Of a stretch of DNA of 15,481 bases, positions 7,307 to 14,952 are shown in pieces. Location: the NCBI GenBank assembly GCA_934635515.1, contig CAKTZK010000034.1, forward strand, positions 1 through 15,481, read 5' to 3'. The position numbers were made by a program, and so were the translations under genes. Numbering within the stretch: the stretch's first letter is position 1; the number at the start of each line of letters is the position of its first letter. The stretch comes from an uncultured Oscillospiraceae bacterium (GTDB lineage: Bacteria; Bacillota_A; Clostridia; Oscillospirales; Oscillospiraceae). The notes under the pieces were generated by a model. The model was not told the DNA's origin. It saw only the letters and a program-made list of their open reading frames with translations, and did not search any database.

Positions 7307-7510
7307 TTACTTGTCCAGGCCGAAGCGCTTGTTGAACTTGGCCACGCGGCCGCCGGTGTCCACCAGCTTCTGTCTGCCCGTAAAGAACGGGTGACACTTA
7401 GAGCAGACTTCTACGCGAATATCCTTCTTCGTAGAACCTGTCTCAATTACATTACCGCAGGCGCATTTAATAGTAGTCTGCTGATAATTGGGATGGATTC
7501 CTTCCTTCAT
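7307..7510 (-). CDS. rpmE: 50S ribosomal protein L31, zinc-binding type
   Basis: A 67-residue protein of the large ribosomal subunit, sitting at the intersubunit bridge near 5S r[13 protein letters not shown] at the N-terminus is diagnostic. Four cysteines, C16-x-C18 and C36-x2-C39 (IKCACGN and [11 protein letters not shown]), make this the zinc-containing form, not the zinc-independent paralogue induced on zinc starvation. The C-terminal [12 protein letters not shown] is also typical. The ATG at 7510 has a rather distant purine-rich site, AAGGGG at 7523-7528 (12 nt), weaker than its neighbours and compatible with control at translation. It is transcribed alone from a promoter at 7569-7597 and closed by a strong terminator. 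Confidence 0.97.
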   Translation of the reverse strand: MKEGIHPNYQQTTIKCACGNVIETGSTKKDIRVEVCSKCHPFFTGRQKLVDTGGRVAKFNKRFGLDK

Positions 7511-7562
7511 TGCTCTGGTTCACCCCTTTCCGGTACACATGTCCTCTGGAACTCCAAAGGCA
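7511..7562 (-). ncRNA. Candidate 5' leader of rpmE (L31 autoregulatory leader?)
   Basis: The predicted rpmE transcript has a leader of about 50 nt. It contains a stem (7543-7549 with 7554-7560, minus-strand arms CCTTTGG and CCAGAGG, loop AGTT) and a poorly spaced ribosome-binding site. Ribosomal-protein leaders for L31 are known in several phyla, including Firmicutes; I cannot test this sequence against those models, so the identity is inference. Confidence 0.3.
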
Positions 7563-7568
7563 AATCAC

Positions 7569-7597
7569 ATCATAGCACGATTGCATTTAAAATGCAA
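7569..7597 (-). promoter_or_regulatory. rpmE promoter with overlapping palindrome
   Basis: On the minus strand TTGCAT (7592-7597), a 17-bp spacer and TATGAT (7569-7574) preceded by TG (extended -10). The -35 and half of the spacer lie in a perfect palindrome, TTGCATTTTAAATGCAA (7581-7597), a possible operator. Confidence 0.6.
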
Positions 7598-7629
7598 GCA
7601 TTTTTTCATAAAATCCCTTAAAATTTGCA

Positions 7630-10600
7630 TCATACATCCACTTCCGCCCCGGTAGAGAAGAAATACAGCACCCGGCGGCACACCGGCTCCTCCAGCACCC
7701 GGCTCAGCGCCAGGCTGTAGGCCTCCAGCTGGGCCCGGTAGCGCTCCGCCCGTTCCTTTTCCTCTCCGGGCTGCAGATAGTCCGTCTTGAAATCCGCCAC
7801 CACCAGGCCCTCTGCCGTGCGGAAGCACACATCCGCCACGCCCTGGAGCATCATCTCCTCCCCCCGGACCCGGGGGTCGTACACCGCGGCGGGCACCAGC
7901 AGGGCAAAGCGGAACTCCCGCCATACCCGCTCCGCCCGGCGGATCTGTCCGCACAGGCTGGATCCCAGGAACTTGGCTATCTGTATAGCGTTTATACTTT
8001 CCCCCTGTTCCGGAGTCAGCAGCCGCCGCTCCACCAGAGACCGCGCAAATTCCCCCACCGCATCCGGCCGGGCCGGCGTGTCAAGGGGCAGGTACTGCAT
8101 CACCAGGTGCATGGCCGTGCCCCGCTCCGCCGGGGTCAGGCCCTGTCGCTGCTGCAAAAACTTCGGCGCGGGAAAATCGCCCTGTACGGCCCCATGCTGG
8201 CCCGTACCCTCGGCGATCTGCTGGTCCAGCTCCCGTCCCTTCAGCTGGGTGGCCGTGACCTTGGACGGCACCCGGGACGCCTCCCTATACTCATACCGCT
8301 GCTCCAGCAGCTCCGGGAAAAAGGGCGGCTGCGTGTCTGCACGCAGCATTTCTTCCTCTATATAGGAGGTAAACTTCGGATTCTCGTGGAGATACACCCG
8401 CCAGCCCGGCGCGTCCTGCCGCAGCTCCGGCTGCACGCCGGCCCAGGTGTGTATCGCGCCGGCCTGGGTAGTGCACAGCAGCGCCTGGAGCACCCACTGC
8501 CCCATATTGGCCGCCCCCCGCACCACCTGGGGCGGAACGGGCAGGTCCGCCAGCGTCGCCAGCTTCTCCACCTGGGCCCGGGCGTTTTTCACGCAGTCCA
8601 CCAAGATCAGCTTCTCCTGGGCCCGGGTCATGGCCACATACAAAAGCCGCATCTCCTCCGACAGCATTTCCTTTTCCATTTCCAGAGCCAGGGCCGTTTT
8701 AGACACCGTGGGGTAGCGCACATGGCGCGCCGGGTCCACCCGCTCCGTGCCCAGCCCCAGGCGGGAGTGGACCAGGACGGGCCGCTTCGTGTCGTCGGTA
8801 TTGAATTTTCGGTTCAGGTCGCACAGGATCACCACCGGGAACTCCAGGCCCTTGGAGCTGTGGATGCTCATGATGCGCACGCCACCGGCGCTCTGCTCCG
8901 AGGCGATCTGGGGCTCCTTACCCCGGGCCATAAGACTGCGCAGGTAGTCCGTCAGCTCAAATACGGTGATCCTGCCTATCGCCGCCAGATTTTTCGCATA
9001 GCGGCACAGGTTCAGCAACCGGCTGCGGTGCAGCTGGCCGTTATCCATGGCGCCGAATACGCCGGGGATGTGGAGCCGGTCGTACATCTGCCAGAGAAGC
9101 TGATCCGCCGGCAGCTCCGCAGCCAGGCTCCGCAGATCGTCCAGCTGGCGCAAAAACGCCTGTACCGGCTCCTGCGTACAGGCCCGGCAGGCCTCATAAA
9201 AGCTTCCCTCTCCGCTGCCCCGGATCTGGGACAGCTGGTCCGGGGTAAACCCGAACAGCGGCGAGCGCAGCACTGCGATAAGAGGCACATCTTGCCTGGG
9301 ATTATCGATGATCTGCAGCAGGGAGTACACCGTGGAAATTTCGACGGTCTCAAAAAATGACTCCCGCTCCCCGCCGGAATAGGCGATGCCGCAGCGGCTC
9401 AGGGCCGCCCCGAACTGCGCCATGCGGCTGCCCGGAGAGCGCATCAATATCACGATGTCCTCCGGCTGCACCGGGCGCAGGGCGCCGCCCTCCCCCTGGA
9501 CGGGAAAGCCCTCGTCCAAAAGACGCCGGATCTTTTCGGCCACGAACGCCGCCTCCACCTGTACGCGGTCGAAGCTCTCGTCCTCGGTGTTTTCCACGTT
9601 CACCAGGTGTAGCTCCGTCTCCCGGTCCGGCGCCGGGGTATAGTATGTGGCCCCTGCGTTCAGCTGCTCCGCCGGACCGTACTCCATCTCTCCCATCTGC
9701 CGGGAGAGAATATTGCGGAAAATGAAGTTGGTCGCCTCCAGCACCTCCGGCCGGGACCGGAAATTCCGGGTGAGCAATATCTTTCTCGCCTGGCCCGCAC
9801 GGGCCTGGCTCGCGTGGCAGTAGCTCTCATATTTTTCCAGGAAAATTTCCGGCTGGGCCAGGCGGAAGCGATAGATGCTTTGCTTGACATCGCCTACGGT
9901 GAAAAGGTTTTCTCCTTTACGGGAAACAGCGTCAAAAATGCAGTTCTGCACCTGGTTGGTGTCCTGGTATTCGTCCACCATGATCTCCACATATTCCTGG
10001 GCGATCTGCCGGGCCAGCTCGGTAGGCTCCCCGGCGGTATCGGTCAGCAGGTCCACAGCGTAATGCTCCTGGTCGGAAAAATCCGCCACATTGCGCCGGA
10101 CCTTTTCCTGCTGCAGGCTCCGGGTGAAATCCCCCGTCAGATCAATAAGGGCCAGCATGGCCGGGGCCATGGCCCGCAGGTCCTCCAGATGCTCCGCCCG
10201 GGTGGCGGCGAAGGGCTCCATGGTCTCCTTCAATTCCTTCTGAAAGCGCTCCTTCAGCTTCTGCATCCGCATCTTCCAGTACTCATTCTCCTGGCCCCGG
10301 ACGGGCTTCAGCCGGGGGAAGGTCAGGTCCACCGCGGCCACGGCATCCCAGCCGCCGCTTACAGCCTGGCGCAGCCGCAATAGGGTCTGGGACATAGCCA
10401 AAAAGCCGGGGCCGTAGGCGGCTTCAACCGCCGGGCAGGCGGCCATTTCCTCCACCGCGCGGGTCAGCCGCCCGCTCCAGAAGTCCGCCCATCGGGAAAG
10501 GTCCGTCAGCAGGATCTCGCCAAAAGGCGTGTCCTCCAGATCCTCCGGCACAGCCTGCCAGAATTTCCGGGTCTCCTGCAGCCAGGTCAGCGGATGCGCC

Positions 10601-11178
10601 TGGCTCTGCAGCTTATCGTACAGCTCCAGCACCAGGTCCGTCAGGCGGCTGTCGTCCCGGCCTGCGCCCAGGGTCTGGGCCAAAAGCTCAGCGTTTCCGT
10701 CCCCCTGCTCCAGAGCCTCGTAAAAGCGGTCCATCACCCGGCTGAGGACCCGCTGGCGCAAAACCGCCCCCTCCTGCTCGTCCAGCAGCCGGTAATCCGG
10801 TGTAAGGCTATGCCCCTTTATAGGCTGCAGCAGATGGGTGTTCTGGCGTAAAAGGCTCCCGCAAAAGGCATCCACCGTCTTAATATCCGCCTGGTAGACC
10901 CGGAACAGCTGGCGGCGCAGATGCTCATTCTCCGGCTGCTCCGCCACCCGCCGGGAAAGCTCCTTGGCGATCTTTCCCCGCAGCTCGGCAGCGGCAGCGC
11001 GGGTATAGATGATGATAAGGAAGTCGTCCACGCTGCATTTTTCTTCCTCGATCCTGCGGAAAAGGCGCTCCACCAGCACCTTGGTCTTGCCGGATCCCGC
11101 TGCCGCCGAAACCAGGAGACTGCCGCCCTGGTCCGTTACGGCCAGGCGCTGCTCATCCGTCAGATTCTTATCGATCAT
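7630..11178 (-). CDS. addA: AddA, ATP-dependent helicase/nuclease subunit A
   Basis: A 1182-residue UvrD-family 3'-5' helicase with a C-terminal RecB-type nuclease. With AddB it resects double-strand breaks up to Chi and loads RecA, doing the work of RecBCD. Helicase motifs in order: Walker A SAAAGSGKT (24-32, Lys31), motif Ia YTRAAAAEL (58-66), Walker B VDEYQDT (401-407), GDVKQSIYRFR (429-439), NFRSRPEVLEATN (472-484), RIMSIHSSKGLEFP (768-781) and LLYVAMTRAQEKL (845-857). Nuclease residues are complete: His1024, Asp1116 (GVADVCF), Asp1129 and Lys1131 (DFKTD), Gln1150 and Tyr1154. Length is normal. ATG 11178 is chosen for its AGGAGG 6 nt upstream and because the fold starts at once; the frame continues to a TTG at 11208. 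It overlaps the end of addB by 11 bp, implying translational coupling. No strong terminator follows, so some readthrough into rpmE is possible. Confidence 0.96.
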   Translation of the reverse strand: MIDKNLTDEQRLAVTDQGGSLLVSAAAGSGKTKVLVERLFRRIEEEKCSVDDFLIIIYTRAAAAELRGKIAKELSRRVAEQPENEHLRRQLFRVYQADIKTVDAFCGSLLRQNTHLLQPIKGHSLTPDYRLLDEQEGAVLRQRVLSRVMDRFYEALEQGDGNAELLAQTLGAGRDDSRLTDLVLELYDKLQSQAHPLTWLQETRKFWQAVPEDLEDTPFGEILLTDLSRWADFWSGRLTRAVEEMAACPAVEAAYGPGFLAMSQTLLRLRQAVSGGWDAVAAVDLTFPRLKPVRGQENEYWKMRMQKLKERFQKELKETMEPFAATRAEHLEDLRAMAPAMLALIDLTGDFTRSLQQEKVRRNVADFSDQEHYAVDLLTDTAGEPTELARQIAQEYVEIMVDEYQDTNQVQNCIFDAVSRKGENLFTVGDVKQSIYRFRLAQPEIFLEKYESYCHASQARAGQARKILLTRNFRSRPEVLEATNFIFRNILSRQMGEMEYGPAEQLNAGATYYTPAPDRETELHLVNVENTEDESFDRVQVEAAFVAEKIRRLLDEGFPVQGEGGALRPVQPEDIVILMRSPGSRMAQFGAALSRCGIAYSGGERESFFETVEISTVYSLLQIIDNPRQDVPLIAVLRSPLFGFTPDQLSQIRGSGEGSFYEACRACTQEPVQAFLRQLDDLRSLAAELPADQLLWQMYDRLHIPGVFGAMDNGQLHRSRLLNLCRYAKNLAAIGRITVFELTDYLRSLMARGKEPQIASEQSAGGVRIMSIHSSKGLEFPVVILCDLNRKFNTDDTKRPVLVHSRLGLGTERVDPARHVRYPTVSKTALALEMEKEMLSEEMRLLYVAMTRAQEKLILVDCVKNARAQVEKLATLADLPVPPQVVRGAANMGQWVLQALLCTTQAGAIHTWAGVQPELRQDAPGWRVYLHENPKFTSYIEEEMLRADTQPPFFPELLEQRYEYREASRVPSKVTATQLKGRELDQQIAEGTGQHGAVQGDFPAPKFLQQRQGLTPAERGTAMHLVMQYLPLDTPARPDAVGEFARSLVERRLLTPEQGESINAIQIAKFLGSSLCGQIRRAERVWREFRFALLVPAAVYDPRVRGEEMMLQGVADVCFRTAEGLVVADFKTDYLQPGEEKERAERYRAQLEAYSLALSRVLEEPVCRRVLYFFSTGAEVDV

Positions 11179-14100
11179 GGTGCGCCTCCTCTCCCAGTTT
11201 TCTTTCAATGTTCTCCCACACCTGGGCAGGCGGGGTGCCCTTGACTATGCGGCAGCGGTCCCGTCCCACGCCGGGGCGGAAGTAGCAGGCCGAGGCGTAG
11301 GCGCAGGTCCGGCAGGCGGAGTCCTGGGGCGTGCTCTGCGCCGGGTCGGCGTCCACATTACCCCGGGCCAGCTCCCCGGCGATCTGCCGCAGCAGGTGCT
11401 CCGTATATTTTCCCAGGCGCCCCAGCTGGTAGGCCGAGGCCACGCCGTCGGTTATGGTGCCGTCCTTTTTCAGGGCAATAGGCAGATACACCGGCTTTTC
11501 CAGGGCGCTGTGTTCCATAGCCTGCAGGACCTGGGCGTCCTGCAGCAGCAGGCCGCTGCGGCGCAGCTGTGCCTGTATATCCCCCCGGATCTTTTCCTCC
11601 GATGCCCCCCGCTTTTCATTCACGATCACGTCCCTGGCCGGCAGATACAGCACTCCCGCCGGTACCACCGGCATGCCGAAGTATCGCTGTCCCTCCTTTT
11701 CCAGGGCAAAAAGATACAGCAGCATCTGGATCCCCAGTCCATACTGTACCTGGCTGAGGTCAAAGGTCTTTTTCCCGGTTTTATAGTCCACCACCCGCAG
11801 GTAGAGCTTGCCGTCCTTCACCCAGCCGTCCACCCGGTCCACCTTGCCGACCACCCGCAGGGAGATACCCTCCTGCTCCACAGAGACGGCGGACAGGTCC
11901 GCATCTTTCCCGCCGAAGTTCAGCTCAAAGGACAGCAGCTGAAAGTCCGACTGGCGCATTTCGTCGGCAATATTACGCACCACGGCGCAGGCGGTCTTCT
12001 GCAGCCGCTCAAACAGGTAGCGGAACCGGGCACTCTTTTCGCTGTAGCGGTCTATCTTCGTCTGGGCGTACACCTGGGTATAGTGCTGCACCAGCTTATC
12101 CAGCTCCTCCGTCTCCACGCTGCCAAAGCCCCCCCGATCCTGCACCGTGCGCAGCACATTTTCCAGCAGATAGTGGATGAATGTGCCGATCTCCGGTGCC
12201 TGAAATCCGGCGGTCTTTCGCTCCTTGGCCTGAAGCCCGTACTGCATAAAGTACGCAAAATGGCAGCTTTTGATCTTGTCCATCCGGGAAGCCGACATCT
12301 GCACCTGGCTGCCGTAAAGGGTACGCACCGCCTCCGGCGACAGGTGCCCCCGCTCCATCCGTCCCGCCCGGGCGATGGCATCCAGCACCCGGCAGCCCTC
12401 CTCATCCCGGCGGAAGTAGGCCGCCAGTTCACTTTCGGGATAGCGCCCGGCGATCTCCAGCGCCGTAGCCGGGACGCCCAGACGGTACTGCCCGTCCTCC
12501 CGCTGCATCTGCACATCCGGCAGCAGCCTCCGGATGCGCTCCACAACAAAGGCCGGGCGCAGCGCCGAGCCATCCAGAGCCGCCGTGGGATAGCTGACAT
12601 GCAGCAGCCGGGTAGGCTGGGTCAGTGCGGAATAAATATTCTGCAGCTCGTTATCCAGCTCATCAAAGGAGGCGTCCGCCAGAGGCAGGTCTTGCTCCTG
12701 CAGAAAGTTCCGGTCCTTCCGGTCCAATATGCCGCCGCTCTGGCTCACCTGGGGCATAACATGGTCGTTGCACCCCAAAAGGAACAGTGCCTTTACCCGT
12801 CTGCGGTCGGCCCGGGTCATTTCGCTGACCTTCACCTGATCCAGCGTCGCCGGGATGGTGGCCACGCTGTACTGGGTCAGCACCAGCCGCAGCATCCGGC
12901 AAAACTCCTCCCCGCTCAGGGGCGTATCTCCTAATATCTCCGCAAACTGATCCAGCACGCCGCAGAATATCTCCCACAGCTGGCGGTATTCCTCCGCCGT
13001 CTGCACCCGGCCGCCCTCCATCAGCTGCCGCACCTGCTGCTGCAGGAGCCCGGGGACCCCCGCCTGCTGAGCAAAGCGGTACACCGCCTCGGCCTTTTGC
13101 ACCGCCGCCGTGGGCGCGCTCATGCTCTCGTACAGCGTCAGCAGCGGCAGGCGGACCTTTTCCCGTATGGCATTGATCTCATCCAGCCGCGCTTGCCGCT
13201 CGGGGGTCATGTCGGTGCCGTAGCCGTCGGGGCTGGCCGTCCAGGCCACGTCCCGCAGCCACATTTTCCCCCGGATATCCCAGAGGATCACATAGTTTTC
13301 CAGCTCATCACATTCGTCCCGGGTAATACCCGCCAGGCCGGTTTTCAGATAGCGGAACATATCCTCGTATTCAAACCCACCCGTAACGGCGTCCAGTGCG
13401 CCTAAGATCAGCAGCAGCGGCGGCTTTTGCAGAATATCGCTGCGCCGGCTGATATAGACCGGGATGTCGTCCCGGGCAAAAATATGCTCCAGCAGCGGCC
13501 CGTACTCCTCCATATCCCGGGCCGTAACGGCAATATCCCGGCATCGGTAGCCCTGAGAAAGCAGCCGCCGGATCTGCGCCGCGGCATACTCCACCTCCGT
13601 GTAGGCGGTGGCAGCCTCATAGAGCCGCACCTGCTCCGCTCCGCCGGGGTGCTCCGGGGCCGCCGCGCCAAAGAAGTACCGCTCCAAATGCGCCAGGGGC
13701 GTGTCCTCCCGGCGCTCCATAAATTCCATCTCGCACCGCTGTCCCACCTGCCGTGCCATGCGCACCAGACGCTGGCGCTGGCGGAAGGCATTTTGAAAAA
13801 TGTCGGAGGCATACCTGTCCCCCAGCAGCGTCACGGTGACGCTTTCCGCCTGCTGCAGGGCCGTCAGGAGGATGCTCTCCTCCACCTTATTGAAATAGGA
13901 AAATCCGTCAAAAAAAACGTCCTTGCCCCGCAGATAGGCAGACGCCGGCAGAGCATCCCGAAGCTTTTGCACCCGGGACCGGGCATCCCGTCCCCCTTCC
14001 CGGAGCCTGGCGTCGTAGGCGGCGTACAGCAGGGCCACATCCCGCAGCTTGTCCCCCCGCTGCCCCGGTGCCTCCTGCACCCGGGCATAGAGCTCCTCCG

Positions 14101-14494
14101 GGGCGATCTCGTAGGCGTACAGCTCATCCATCAGCGCCACCAGCTGCTCCAAAAAGGCCGCCCGGCGGGAGGGATTGTTAAACACCCGCAGATTGCCGCC
14201 CACCTCCTGCAGAGCCATGCGCATCGTCAGCAGCTTGCCGCCCCCGTCCAGGGTAAAATCCGACAGACCACCTACCTCCCCCAGCACCCGGCCCGAGAGG
14301 TTGCGCAGGCTCAATACCTCCGCATAGCGGCTGGCGGTGTCGCCCAGGGCATGGCACAGGGCCACCTCCGCCTCGTGGGACACATGCTCCGGCACGATCA
14401 GGATCTGCTGACGCGCCGGGGTATTCTTCTTCATGGTGTCCAGCACCCGCGCCGACTTTCCGGCACCCGCCCGGCCGATCCATAGCTGCAACAT
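11168..14494 (-). CDS. addB: AddB, ATP-dependent helicase/nuclease subunit B
   Basis: A 1108-residue partner of AddA. The N-terminus has a Walker A loop, GRAGAGKS (7-14), retained in AddB although the helicase fold is largely degenerate; the middle forms the inactivated helicase that in B. subtilis recognises Chi. The C-terminal nuclease is complete: His774, Asp886 (GKVDRVDG), Asp903 and Lys905 (VVDYKTGKK), Gln923 and Tyr927. Four cysteines, Cys744 (KSCHF) and Cys1061, Cys1064, Cys1070 (CRTCAYASAC), match the [4Fe-4S] staple that closes the AddB nuclease domain, so this is the two-nuclease, iron-sulfur type. ATG 14494 is chosen because GGAGG lies 9 nt upstream (14504-14508) and the P-loop begins at residue 7; the longer open frame to 14608 would run through the promoter. 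First gene of the addB-addA unit, with a promoter at 14529-14557 and a LexA-like dyad over its -35. Confidence 0.96.
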   Translation of the reverse strand: MLQLWIGRAGAGKSARVLDTMKKNTPARQQILIVPEHVSHEAEVALCHALGDTASRYAEVLSLRNLSGRVLGEVGGLSDFTLDGGGKLLTMRMALQEVGGNLRVFNNPSRRAAFLEQLVALMDELYAYEIAPEELYARVQEAPGQRGDKLRDVALLYAAYDARLREGGRDARSRVQKLRDALPASAYLRGKDVFFDGFSYFNKVEESILLTALQQAESVTVTLLGDRYASDIFQNAFRQRQRLVRMARQVGQRCEMEFMERREDTPLAHLERYFFGAAAPEHPGGAEQVRLYEAATAYTEVEYAAAQIRRLLSQGYRCRDIAVTARDMEEYGPLLEHIFARDDIPVYISRRSDILQKPPLLLILGALDAVTGGFEYEDMFRYLKTGLAGITRDECDELENYVILWDIRGKMWLRDVAWTASPDGYGTDMTPERQARLDEINAIREKVRLPLLTLYESMSAPTAAVQKAEAVYRFAQQAGVPGLLQQQVRQLMEGGRVQTAEEYRQLWEIFCGVLDQFAEILGDTPLSGEEFCRMLRLVLTQYSVATIPATLDQVKVSEMTRADRRRVKALFLLGCNDHVMPQVSQSGGILDRKDRNFLQEQDLPLADASFDELDNELQNIYSALTQPTRLLHVSYPTAALDGSALRPAFVVERIRRLLPDVQMQREDGQYRLGVPATALEIAGRYPESELAAYFRRDEEGCRVLDAIARAGRMERGHLSPEAVRTLYGSQVQMSASRMDKIKSCHFAYFMQYGLQAKERKTAGFQAPEIGTFIHYLLENVLRTVQDRGGFGSVETEELDKLVQHYTQVYAQTKIDRYSEKSARFRYLFERLQKTACAVVRNIADEMRQSDFQLLSFELNFGGKDADLSAVSVEQEGISLRVVGKVDRVDGWVKDGKLYLRVVDYKTGKKTFDLSQVQYGLGIQMLLYLFALEKEGQRYFGMPVVPAGVLYLPARDVIVNEKRGASEEKIRGDIQAQLRRSGLLLQDAQVLQAMEHSALEKPVYLPIALKKDGTITDGVASAYQLGRLGKYTEHLLRQIAGELARGNVDADPAQSTPQDSACRTCAYASACYFRPGVGRDRCRIVKGTPPAQVWENIERKLGEEAHHDR
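11185..11190 (-). promoter_or_regulatory. Ribosome-binding site of addA, inside the addB coding end
   Basis: AGGAGG, 6 nt before the ATG at 11178 and within the last codons of addB. It settles the addA start against the upstream TTG at 11208, which has no comparable site. Confidence 0.8.
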
Positions 14495-14528
14495 TCCCTT
14501 TCTCCTCCCCGCTTTCTTCTTTTTTACG

Positions 14529-14557
14529 ATTATAGCATAGCCGGCGCCCTTGTGCAA
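14529..14557 (-). promoter_or_regulatory. Promoter of addB-addA
   Basis: On the minus strand TTGCAC (14552-14557), a 17-bp spacer, and TATAAT (14529-14534) preceded by TGC, an extended -10. The predicted start is near 14522, about 28 nt before the addB start codon. Confidence 0.8.
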
Positions 14558-14572
14558 ACATCTGTTCGCACA
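14551..14572 (-). promoter_or_regulatory. LexA (DinR)-like SOS box overlapping the addB -35
   Basis: The minus strand reads CGAACAGATGTTTG (14568-14555), which fits the Gram-positive LexA consensus CGAAC-RNRY-GTTY; the last base is the palindromic G in place of the B. subtilis C. The dyad extends outward to 9-bp arms, TGTGCGAAC and GTTTGCACA around AGAT, with a single mismatch. It covers the whole -35 hexamer, as expected for repression. Confidence 0.65.
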
Positions 14573-14601
14573 TTTTCCCGGACGGATAAGCCGCAAAACA
14601 C

Positions 14602-14630
14602 TTGACATTCCGGCAGAAACTTCATATAAT
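14602..14630 (+). promoter_or_regulatory. Consensus promoter of the tRNA-Pro gene
   Basis: Perfect TTGACA (14602-14607), a 17-bp spacer and perfect TATAAT (14625-14630), typical of strongly expressed stable RNA genes. The predicted start is near 14637, 12 nt before the mature tRNA. It diverges from the addB promoter. Confidence 0.9.
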
Positions 14631-14648
14631 AAATAAGCTGCTAAAAAA

Positions 14649-14725
14649 CGGGGCGTGGCGAAGCTTGGTATCGCGCATGGTTCGGGTCCATGAGGCCGAG
14701 GGTTCGAATCCCTCCGCTCCGACCA
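14649..14725 (+). tRNA. tRNA-Pro (anticodon CGG), CCA encoded
   Basis: A complete cloverleaf: acceptor CGGGGCG/CGCTCCG with one G-U pair, D stem GCGA/TCGC with loop AGCTTGGTA, anticodon stem CATGG/CCATG with loop TTCGGGT (anticodon CGG at 14683-14685), a 5-nt variable loop, T stem GAGGG/CCCTC with loop TTCGAAT, discriminator A, and CCA encoded at 14723-14725. C1-G72 with an A discriminator is the usual bacterial tRNA-Pro identity. It reads CCG codons, which fits a GC-rich genome. Confidence 0.96.
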
Positions 14726-14732
14726 TAATGTG

Positions 14733-14751
14733 GAGACAAAAAAGATGTCTC
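14733..14751 (+). other. Small hairpin in the tRNA 3' trailer
   Basis: GAGACA (14733-14738) and TGTCTC (14746-14751) form a 6-bp stem with a 7-nt A-rich loop between the tRNA and its terminator. It is probably part of the trailer removed during processing. Confidence 0.35.
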
Positions 14752-14756
14752 ATGCG

Positions 14757-14783
14757 AAAAGCCCGAATATATCGGGCTTTTTT
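14757..14783 (+). terminator. Rho-independent terminator of tRNA-Pro
   Basis: Stem GCCCGA/TCGGGC (14761-14766 with 14772-14777), extended by A-T pairs on both sides, loop ATATA, followed by six T (14778-14783). Confidence 0.88.
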
Positions 14784-14790
14784 GCTACCC

Positions 14791-14839
14791 AAACGGCGAT
14801 TTTTCTCTGTACCGAAACACAGATGTAAAATCGCCGTTT
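14791..14839. repeat. Long imperfect hairpin (13-bp inverted repeat)
   Basis: Perfect 13-bp arms AAACGGCGATTTT (14791-14803) and AAAATCGCCGTTT (14827-14839) enclose a second 5-bp stem, TCTGT/ACAGA (14806-14810 with 14819-14823). It begins 8 nt after the T-run of the tRNA terminator. T-runs follow on both strands only weakly, so it is not a standard terminator; it could be an element end, a remnant of a small mobile repeat, or a structured RNA. Confidence 0.7.
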
Positions 14840-14888
14840 TCCCTTTGTGGATAGACTTGAACTCCCGAAAAGTGAATATCCGATACAC

Positions 14889-14923
14889 AGGCAGATAGAA
14901 ATCAAAAATCTATCTGCCTTTTT
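14889..14923 (+). terminator. Terminator-like hairpin just upstream of the last gene
   Basis: A perfect 11-bp stem AGGCAGATAGA/TCTATCTGCCT (14889-14899 with 14909-14919), a 9-nt A-rich loop, then a T-run to 14921 followed by ATT. It ends about 14 nt before the ribosome-binding site of the next gene, so it may end an upstream transcript that is no longer present or act as an attenuator. Confidence 0.7.
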
Positions 14924-14952
14924 ATTACCCTCAAAAAAAGGAGAAATCAGAT

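Noticed and set aside
7562..7629. Terminator for addA in the AT-rich gap before rpmE
   Set aside because: The only inverted repeats there are short, A-T rich and lie over the rpmE promoter; no GC-rich stem plus T-run.
11009..12934. 641-codon plus-strand open frame
   Set aside because: Antisense to addA and addB, with histidine-, glutamine- and leucine-rich composition typical of a GC-rich shadow frame; the opposite strand carries unmistakable conserved proteins.
14495..14608. Longer addB start at 14608
   Set aside because: The extra 38 residues would be translated from the promoter, -10 and LexA-like region; ATG 14494 has a good ribosome site and leads straight into the P-loop.
14622..14888. 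Minus-strand 88-residue open frame containing GAEGFEPSAS
   Set aside because: It is the antisense of the tRNA-Pro gene and its terminator, a well-known false protein; no ribosome site and it crosses RNA structures.
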